DNA of 64,000 nucleotides. Origin: Verpa conica. Taxonomy: Eukaryota > Ascomycota > Pezizomycetes > Pezizales > Morchellaceae. Below the pieces are notes generated by a model. The model made no database searches. It worked only from the letters and a program-made list of their open reading frames with translations, and was not told the DNA's origin. Each line of letters starts with the position of its first letter. Positions within the stretch are counted from its first letter, which is position 1. Made by a program: the position numbers and the translations under genes. Of the stretch, positions 55,790 through 64,000 are shown one piece after another. The stretch lies in NCBI GenBank assembly GCA_033030425.1, contig JAUFSD010000006.1:62001-126000 (forward strand). Direction: 5' to 3'.

Positions 55790-56660
55790 ATAGATAGCCT
55801 CTTAGCATATCTATTATTTTAATAGTGGTCTCTAGTTATTCAGACCTCCATTTTCCATTTTCTTAGTTTTTTTTCCCCCTTTCTTTCTCGTTCTTGTTTG
55901 ATGAGGTTGATTTTTAAGGGTTGGAAAAAGTTTTGTTGTATGTAGGAGCTTGTTATTTAGCTTTGCTGTATAAATATGATAAGGATTGGAGATCTGATGA
56001 TTTGACCGAGGATTGCTCAATAAATACGGCATATTCTTGGTTATAAAAAAGAAAAACTCAAAGCCAATATTCTGCTCTTGGGGGCTACCCACTAAGAACA
56101 CTATAATTCTATAAGCTTAGCGATACAGATTACCTCAGAATAATCCACTCCCACAGAGGGCTTGCTTCATGGACCCACAATATATATCATTATCAAATAT
56201 ATCCAAGAGAAAGAAGAAAGTACATTATAAAGTAGTAATTCACTTGTTCATAGTTTGAATGAGAGGCCTAATTCTTCACTTCCCCGTTACCAATTATGTA
56301 TTTACGGACTTAAATCTAATTCTAAGATATGGACCTTTGAGCTCGGTCTTAGGTACTCGCTATGAATTGTTTCCTATGAGACTAGGGCAGGTGGGTATTT
56401 AGAGGATTATATCACTAGCTAAGTTCATTGTGACAATACTTGTATAGTACTTCTCGCAGACAACAGTTATATTCTGAATCAAGTTGTATACAATATTAAT
56501 GGGTATACATATGAGTAGTCACAGTAGCCATTGGACCAGATGAGCGAGTGATACTCCATGAATATAATAAAGCTATACAATCATAAGACGCAAACAACCC
56601 TCTACTTTTTTTTTTTTTACAAAAAAAGAACAATTCTTTACATATCTCGTACTAAGAATA
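55790..56660. other. Intergenic stretch, convergent 3' ends
   Basis: AT-rich DNA between the NOP2 stop and the FOL1 stop, with T-rich tracts near each end. No gene seen. Confidence 0.5.
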
Positions 56661-59160
56661 TTACCTCCAAATCGCCACCGCCATATCCACCACCTTCTTC
56701 ATCTCATCCACATCATGCACCCTCACAATATCAGCCCCACCACTAACACACGCTGCTACAGCACCAGCAGTACCCCACTGCCTCTCCCCCGCCATCTCAA
56801 CTCCTGTAATCATCCCCACAAAACGCTTCCTACTCGGGCCAAGCAACCACGGCATACCATTCAACCCACCCCCGGAGCTCGTCAGGTCTCCCAGACGCCT
56901 AATCACCTCGAGATTCGACGCCATATTCTTCGCAAACCCAAGGCCGGGATCTAGTATGATATTCCACCTCCTCACGCCAGCTTTCTCTGCAGCCCTGACT
57001 CGCTCCTCTAGCTCTTTGGCTACAGTCTCGATAACACCATCAGGGTAAGACGCAAGGTCGTTCATGGTTTTTGGTGTGCCGCGCATGTGCATAAGACATA
57101 TTGGCACCCCGAGCTCCGCAACAGTACTGAACATGTCATCATCAAACATACCCGAAGAGATGTCATTGATGATGTCTGCGCCAGCTTCTATGGCGGCTCT
57201 TGCAACGGAGGCGCGGTAGGTATCGACGCTGATTGGGACGGTGATGCCTGCGTCGCGGATTGCTTTGATGGCGGGGATGACACGGCGGGTTTCTTCTTCG
57301 CTGCCGACGTCTTGGGAGCCTGGACGGGTGGATTGGCCGCCAATGTCGATTATTGATGCGCCTTTGGAGATGAAGTCCTGCACTGTGGAGACGAGGGTGG
57401 TGTGGGTGTGTTTGCCGCCGTCGGAGAAGGAGTCGGGGGTTAGGTTGAGGACTGCCATGACTAGGGTTGGGCGGTGGGGGTTGGATGGGTCTAGAGGTTG
57501 AAGATGGGGGGAGAGAAACATAAACGTGCGGAGCGAGGGTGTGTTGGCTGGGGCGGGCGGGATCGCGGAGAGGTGATGTTTGAAGGCTGTTGAGGTGAGG
57601 GGGTGGGCACGTTCGGAGGCAATGCTGTTACTGTTAGTTCTAGTAAAGCTGAGATGTAGTGGGGATTGATTACTCGCAGAGAGGACGGAGGACAAATTCT
57701 CTTTCTAGCATGCTTGCGTGTGGAATTATCAAGTCTTCAGTCTGGAGGGTTATATCATCGTAGAGTAGGATGTCCAGGTCAATTGAGCGAGGTCCCTTCT
57801 CAACGGTCTTTACCCTTCCCAGGGTGTTTTCGATATCTTTGATTTCCTTTAGTAAATCTTGTGGAGATAGAGTTGTCTCTACCTGTGTACTTGTCAGTTA
57901 TATTGTATAATTAGGGAATATAGGTCGAAATTACCTGAATAACACCATTGAGAAACGTCGGCTGATCTAGAACATACATCGGCGCGCTCTGGTAGAGATT
58001 GCTAGTTCTTTTCACTATAATCCCTCTTTTTTCAAGCTCCACCAATGAATCCTTCACTGTCTTGAAGCGATCACCCACATTGCTCCCTAGAGCCAGAAAA
58101 ACATCGTGTTTACCCTCTCCCGCACTGGAAAACTCCTCCAAATTGAAGAAAGACCTCTCCCTCGTAATCTCCACCCCCGGACACTCTGCAAAAGTTAAAG
58201 CACTTGGCTTCTCAGCCTTAACCGTAACCTTCGAGACCCCGCAGTTGACACAGGCCTCACGAGCAACCGCAGTCACAAAGGCTTCAACAGTCTTATAGTC
58301 TGAAGCTTCAATATGCTCTGTAACATGCTGTGCAACGGAGCGGAAGTCATAACTAGGGTCGAAATTCCCAGCCTCAGCGTCCCCACTCGCCACCTTCTCA
58401 GACTCAAGCGTAGCCGACTTCCTGGTCTTCCTTTGCTTATGCATAGTCAAATTAATGACTACACTCTGCTTCTCCAACCTTTCATACGAGTTCACGCCAA
58501 TGATAGTGACCAGTCTAAGGTTCTTCACAAACACCTTATCCTCGCCTTCTACAACCACTGAGCCATCTGCATCTTTCTTCCTTACGATAGCAATCCCGGC
58601 TGCATCAGCTCTAAGGAGTGCTCTGGGCTTCTCAACAACAACCTTCACCCACTCCCCATTCAGCACTGGGCTTAGTGCCAGCCGGGAAACCTTCTCGGCC
58701 AGATGTTCGAGTGAGAGGAAAGTACTATTCTCAACGAGGGCAGAAACCGATTTAGCAACAGTCCCGTAGTTGATACTGTATGGCAGGTGATCAGTTGATC
58801 CAGCAAGGGCAATAGAATTCTTGAGCCATAGGGAGAGCAGGATAGGTTGTGGTCGAGCACGCTTCCAGGAGTCGACGCCCGTAGTGGCTTTGCTTTGGTA
58901 GTCAGCTTTTTCAATTCTGTAGATTCCCAACGGATCATAGAGACCTACAGGTTCAAAGAGCGGACAAAGATCAAGTCATTCCCGTCTTCGGAGGAGGGAG
59001 CTTCGCGCATTGTTAGTGAGTAGTTCCGCCTTTGGCCCTGCTGTTTGTATTGACGAAGAGGGTATTGGGGCGCCAATTGAACAGCTGGAAGAGGTCGGAG
59101 AGATGTAATACGACAAGAGGAGACAACAGGCCTCAGGCAATGTCGCACGGCAGACAGCAT
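56661..59160 (-). CDS. FOL1: Trifunctional folate enzyme FOL1 (DHNA-HPPK-DHPS)
   Basis: A fused mitochondrial enzyme for folate synthesis: dihydroneopterin aldolase, hydroxymethyl-dihydropterin pyrophosphokinase and dihydropteroate synthase. Exons on the minus strand are 59160-58949, 58892-57935, 57882-57674 and 57630-56661, encoding 782 residues. A mitochondrial leader (CLRPVVSSCRITSLRPLP) leads into the aldolase half (DLIFVRSLNL joined to KATTGVDSWKRARPQPILLS). HPPK follows with VFLALGSNVGDR and GPRSIDLDILLYDD. DHPS ends the protein with LVMAVLNLTPDSFSDGGKHT, GASIIDIGGQSTRPG and NIILDPGLGFAKN. The first intron's acceptor (58892) was chosen over an earlier AG because it gives the expected gap-free aldolase start. 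It is divergent from IND1. Confidence 0.95.
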
Positions 59161-59808
59161 GAAGGAGGGGTTGTAGAATCCTGGTTCTTGGTGGAGTTTT
59201 GGTGGGGGGGTTGTGAGATCATCAGATTAGATGGCGGGGTGTCATGTGACTATTGATTAGATGTTAACTGACCAAATCTATCGCGTACTACAGGTTAGCA
59301 GACATGTAATCCTGCAGTAATATTAGAGTCAAGACAGGCGAGATCACTAATATAGAAAAGTCTTCTCATTTATAGAGTACCATTCATGATGATTCCTCAT
59401 TATCCTCAGTCTTGTGATAAAAACATTTGCGTAAAATCTTTACACGCAGTATCCGCAACAGACCTCCTATTACCAAGAGGATGGATCCTAAGAAGCACTG
59501 AAGGATCTGAGCTGCGATTCTTAGAACGGCTTTGTAACTTAACCTACCATAGACAAAGGTACCAATTACTAGCACTAAATACTCTTAGAGGTCCATCAAG
59601 TATATTCCAACCCCGCCACTAGGCAAAACCCACCAGACCATCCTTATTAATATTTTAGATCTAAACAGTATGAATAAATAAACCCACAAACCAGACAAAC
59701 CCGAGTGATATCGTGTGATTACCCCCTTGGCACCCGCTTAATCAGATAAGCGAGACAACAATCCAAGCCAGTCGTCATCCCGACTTTTAACCAAGACACA
59801 AAACAAAA
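59161..59808. promoter_or_regulatory. Shared upstream region FOL1/IND1
   Basis: Divergent intergenic DNA of 648 bases between two mitochondrial-function genes. I did not recognise telobox or Reb1-like sites here, and see no gene. Confidence 0.5.
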
Positions 59809-61024
59809 ATGACCTCCCGTCGCTTCTTCTCAACCTTCCGAGCCCTCAGCCATGAGAACCCCTTAGTATAACCCACCTGCCCAATTGCACTATACACAAG
59901 CTAATCTAACAGGGCCTTCCCAAATCCGGATCCCCTCCGCAGTTCCCACGCATGCAGAGAGGGCTCCCGACAAAACGACACATCAAAGATGTCGACAAAG
60001 TGATTGTAGTATCCTCCGCAAAGGGGGGTGTAGGAAAATCCACAATCGCAGGTACGATAGACTAGATAGAATCCCTCCCCTCCCTTACATATTTACGAAG
60101 CACGCTAATTTCACACACACACATACATAGTCAATCTCGCTCTCTCACTCGCCCGACAAGGGAAACGAACCGGAATCCTCGATACAGACATCTTCGGCCC
60201 GTCAATTCCAAGACTCCTGAATTTATCTGGCGAGCCTCGTCTCTCTCAAAGTATTCCTCCTACAGTCTATATGTCCCGACGGACGAAGAATTTACGAGGG
60301 GACAAAAAACAAAAGTTAAGATGACGACTTCCCCTCAGACAATCAGTTAATTCCTATGAACAACTACGGTATCAAGTCCATGTCAATGGGGTATCTAGTC
60401 GGCGAAGAAGCACCAGTTGTGTGGCGTGGGTTGATGGTCATGAAGGCTTTGCAGCAGCTTCTCCATGAGGTCGAGTGGGGTGGTTTAGACGTGTTGGTTC
60501 TAGACTTACCTCCAGGGACTGGTGATACACAACTTACAATCACGCAACAGGTTATTATTGATGGTAAGGTTCTATTATAGTATCTGCAAGAAGGGGTCGC
60601 TAACGGTTAGGTTTCAGGAGCCGTGATTGTGTCTACACCGCAGGACATCGCCTTGATCGATGCTGTCAAAGGGATCAATATGTTCAAGAAGGTTCAAGTA
60701 CCGGTAAGCTAAAAACAGTCATATATTACGGGGGGGAGTGGCTCATTCTTGCGGCGAATAAAATAGCTCCTCGGGATGGTGCAAAATATGAGTGTATTCA
60801 CCTGCCCGAACTGTAGCCACTCGACGCATATCTTCGGAACAGATGGAGTCGCGCGAGAGTGCAAGAAACATGGAATAGAACTCCTTGGCGATGTCCCTCT
60901 TCACGCATCCATATGTCATGATGCTGACAGGGGGAAGCCAACGGTTGTCGCTGATCCAGACGGGATCTACGCTGCGGCCTTTTCATCGATAGCGGCGAAG
61001 GTGAATAGTAAGTTATTTCCATAA
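59809..61024 (+). CDS. IND1: Mitochondrial Fe-S assembly factor for complex I (IND1/NUBPL)
   Basis: A P-loop NTPase of the Mrp/NBP35 family that inserts iron-sulphur clusters into respiratory complex I in the mitochondrial matrix. Six exons: 59809-59865, 59913-60051, 60131-60250, 60339-60563, 60618-60703 and 60767-61024, giving 294 residues with all phases consistent. A leader ([18 protein letters not shown]) is followed by [20 protein letters not shown] with the deviant Walker A near residues 56-63. [32 protein letters not shown] and the signature CPNC at residues 222-225 in [14 protein letters not shown] follow. The presence of IND1 suggests a proton-pumping complex I. It lies head to head with FOL1. 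Confidence 0.95.
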
Positions 61025-61650
61025 TCGATAAAGTATGCATGTTGGAGGAGGAGGAGCAATAGCAGGGATTATATGTATCTATCTAAACCACATGTACCCT
61101 ACACCATCGTTTTTCTTCACCCCCACTCAATCGTTTTTCCCCACCTTCTGCGGATCGTATTCTTCCCAGAAATAGAAAGGGAGAAAATTCCCAACCCCCC
61201 CCCCCACGTGCTGTTTCCGATTGGCTTTGCCACCAGTCTACATTGTACCATATTGGATTCGCTTCCCACAAGGATGATATGCATAACCTCAAACATACAC
61301 TGCCACCAGGGTGTAGGGTTAGGGGTATGGAACAACGTTCCGGCGGGGGGGGATGTTTTATTAGCGCTCGATCCGTATTTGTTTGGGGAGGGTAACTCTA
61401 TGACGCTGCACAGGCTGTCACTCAGCCAGTCATGAACCGAGCCTATCCGGGGCACCAACGACCGCAGTGAGAATGAGTGATCGGAATAATACTTAGTATG
61501 TTGGAATGGCCAATACAGTCAGGCGACTATTGGCATGGTGAGTAATCAAATCAACCATCCCAGGTTTAGAGTTCACCCGAGATTACCTTTCGAGGATGCT
61601 TATTTTTCCGCCTTCTCTAATCATCTCTTACTGGTATTAGTGTATACCCA

Positions 61651-61666
61651 CGTGTGTGTGTGTGTG
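61651..61666. repeat. (GT)n microsatellite
   Basis: About eight GT dinucleotides in a row in intergenic DNA. Confidence 0.85.
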
Positions 61667-62650
61667 GAGTAAGCATACTCTAAAGCTAAGTCGCAGCCTT
61701 CAAAAGAATGTCACTATGACTTTGATTTTGACTGTGCTGTTTGTGGATACATTGGGGCTTTTTTAGGAATGCTTCTCCATAATATCTCACACTGTTCTTA
61801 TATAAAATATGTTTAGTCAATTATTTACTAGCGATTAGTGATCACCAACAATAGTTATATTCACAGGCATGAGAAAAGATTTTATGAAGTGTGAACAAGA
61901 TCCTATGATGGAACCTGTAGTTGTATTTTTCAATAAGTGAGCCACTCGAGGGGAAGAAGTGTTTTTCCTTCTCCCTCCTCTTTTATCCTTTCCTGACGAG
62001 CTAGCTTAGCTCCCCCTTCTGTCTAAGTTACTTCATGACAAATCAACAATATGGCCATTTTCACCGACAGATAATCAGTTACATATGCTTTCTTATCATA
62101 AGGTTAAATCCCTAAGTTTAGGTTCTTAGTCTAGAGCCCTACGGTTCTATCCCTTACTGGTGAAGCTTCAGGATTGACGGCGGGGTAAGAGACCGTAGAT
62201 CATCATACAGGGCCTTATCAAATAAGCTTAGGTTTGCCAGCACCCGTACACCGTGTGCAATCTGCCCCCATAAAATATTCTCTATCGTTATACTTAGTAT
62301 AATTATTTTTATCCCCTGTAATGCTACCCCACTCCTATAGCCATCTTTTTCATCGTTATGAAAAACCCTTCAGTAATGTCTTGTTAGCCATGTTCTTTGT
62401 AATCCGCTACTCTGTGATAAGGATATACCTCTTGCGAGTTCTAGCCGTCTAGATTTTCATCCTCGCTAGAACTGTCTTATATAATGAGGTATACGCATGG
62501 CTGATATTTACGGGTAATCAGATTGCTGCCGTAGCGGATCCAGGTTGGAAGATCATGAAGTATGATGGAACATACTGGGTTTCTGTAGTATTGTTGAAAG
62601 CCCTAATGGTATAAAGGGGTAGTCTAATGAGTTGGTGGGACAGATAATGT

Positions 62651-62810
62651 ATGAGGATGATTGAGGATGATTGAGGATGGACGATGGATGGTGATGGAGG
62701 ATGGATGATGGATGATTGATGGTGAACTATGGAGGATGGAGGATGATGGATGATGGATGATGGTGGATGGATGGTGGATTATAGATGGTGGGTGATGGAT
62801 GATGAAGGGG
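62651..62810. repeat. ATGGATG-type minisatellite
   Basis: About 160 bases are built from imperfect GATGGATG and GGAGGATG units in varying order (for example GATGATGGATGATGG). It is purine-rich on the plus strand. No open frame with gene character crosses it. It is a likely polymorphic tandem repeat. Confidence 0.9.
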
Positions 62811-64000
62811 GCTAGAGTAACTTCTGCGGAGGATCTAGTCCTACTGCTTTCTCACCGCGTGGGTTTAGTCGTTACATAAACCTTAAAATTCTACTCTACT
62901 AGTCGGGTATACCCTAAGGTGCTAAGTTGCTCTGTATATCTCGCTGCGTTCGCCAGACTATAGCTTCTAGGAAGTACAGCAGGAGAAGATCATCAAACAA
63001 GGCTTGTGGTACTTAGATATTTTGTAAGAGCATAGAAAACTAACTATCCCATTTGCAACGGCAGAAACCTAGCGCTGTCGTGCGTGTTCTAAACAGCACG
63101 AATACAGTGACCGACAATAAGTATAACGGAACACAAAGGCCGCTATAATTTCCTACTAGAGTACTCTAGTGAATTAAGTAAAAGATATGAAACTTGAAAT
63201 TATAGACAAAACCCTGTATCTTATTAAGTAAAGGAACAGTGGCTACAAAGCTATAAAGAGCTATATTAGCCCGGATACAAAAGTACCGGGTGGAATGTTC
63301 TATATCTAAACATGACCGGTGCGCACATTCTTCTTTTACACATACAATCCCACTAATACATACAGTATATATATTAAGAACAGTCAGAAGCGATAACTAA
63401 TATTGTATACCACAAGGAAAATACGTACATCTAGCTATAATTGTGCACACTAACACAAGAAAGAGAGAAAAACTTATTATCACTATCACAGGCAACACTG
63501 CCTAGCATTGTGCCACTTACAATACATTCCCTGTACAGCGCCATATTTATAATAATAATAATAAGAAGAATGTGCTTTTAAGTTTCAGCCCTACGGTGCG
63601 CAAGAAAGGTGGCTATTGTATGCGCAGTTTTTATTATTATATACATAGCTAGGGAATGATGAGATGAGTGTTGTAAGTACACGGACGAACAAATGAGCCG
63701 AGGAAGCTGAGGAATGTCAGGTGGATTGGTGTTAGGGAAGCCAGCTGAGGCGTTGTTATTTTATCCTGTGGCCCCCGGCCTGGTCTGGCCTGGGTATATC
63801 AGGCAGATATCAGGAGAATGTTATCTCACGAAGGCCACTTGGGGAATTCGTCCACGCAGCTAGGCGCGGAAGTAAGTAATATTTTTAAGTGCTAATGGTG
63901 TTTGTGTCTATCATCAAGCTATGTATGGAATGTCTGGTGAGTTGGGTAGGGTAGTATAGCTTGTCTCGGACCTGGCTGAAATCCGTCGAGTATGTTTAGA

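Larger units (their letters stand above)
61025..64000. other. Gene-free end of the window
   Basis: About 3 kb with no supportable gene. It includes a run of about 12 Cs (near 61195), a telobox-like TAGGGTTAGGG (61314-61324), a (GT)n run, a minisatellite, a CGGGTAA (62511-62517) and an (AAT)n run near 63553. Open frames at 61073-61458 are driven by C-rich sequence and look non-coding. Confidence 0.5.

Noticed and set aside
58917..58948. A 32-base intron in FOL1 using the nearest AG
   Set aside because: It keeps frame but is shorter than any other intron here and inserts extra residues; the later AG (exon at 58892) gives a normal intron and the expected protein.
61073..61458. Overlapping frames on both strands
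   Set aside because: Produced by C-rich and G-rich runs; no domain.

Overview
This 64 kb window is nuclear DNA of a filamentous ascomycete (Pezizomycotina). Most genes carry several short introns (about 50-90 nt, one near 150) with GT...AG ends and CTAAC/CTGAC branch points. The proteins are eukaryotic housekeeping proteins of fungal type, including a fused trifunctional folate enzyme, the complex I assembly factor IND1 and NACHT/ankyrin remnants. Long AT-rich gene-poor stretches and fungal ankyrin, BTB and lectin genes would suit an early-diverging group such as the Pezizomycetes (truffle/morel relatives), but that placement is inference.

Layout. 1-4.1 kb holds no gene I can support. 4.2-13 kb carries accessory genes: an aldo/keto reductase, a BTB/POZ protein, an F-box-like ankyrin protein and an intracellular ricin-B-type lectin-like protein. 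From 13 to 47 kb is a housekeeping block: arginyl-tRNA synthetase, a large Gln-rich protein of unknown role, mitochondrial ribosomal protein uL6m, TFIIH subunit TFB1, TTI2, a small acidic protein, chaperonin subunit CCT8, GTPase NOG1, asparaginyl-tRNA synthetase, a small membrane protein, mitochondrial uS19m, lipoate ligase AIM22, an ICT1/PTH4-like peptidyl-tRNA hydrolase, UTP6, an HhH-GPD DNA glycosylase and a flavin-reductase-like protein. 47.5-52.3 kb is gene-poor and contains a broken NLR-type (NACHT-ankyrin) gene. 52.3-61 kb holds a Dabb-domain protein, the rRNA methyltransferase NOP2, the folate enzyme FOL1 and IND1. 61-64 kb has no supportable gene and includes a minisatellite.

Functionally the window is rich in translation and ribosome biogenesis (two aminoacyl-tRNA synthetases, two mitoribosomal proteins, a ribosome-rescue hydrolase, NOG1, UTP6, NOP2) and in mitochondrial maintenance (uL6m, uS19m, AIM22, ICT1-like, IND1, FOL1). 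Several are arranged head to head (TFB1/TTI2, NOG1/AsnRS, UTP6/glycosylase, FOL1/IND1). Their upstream regions repeatedly contain telobox-like CCCTAACCC sequences and Reb1-like CGGGTAA sites. Exon-intron models were built by hand from splice signals and reading-frame continuity. All listed multi-exon models keep frame, but none has transcript support. No tRNA, rRNA, CRISPR array, intact transposon or insertion sequence was found.
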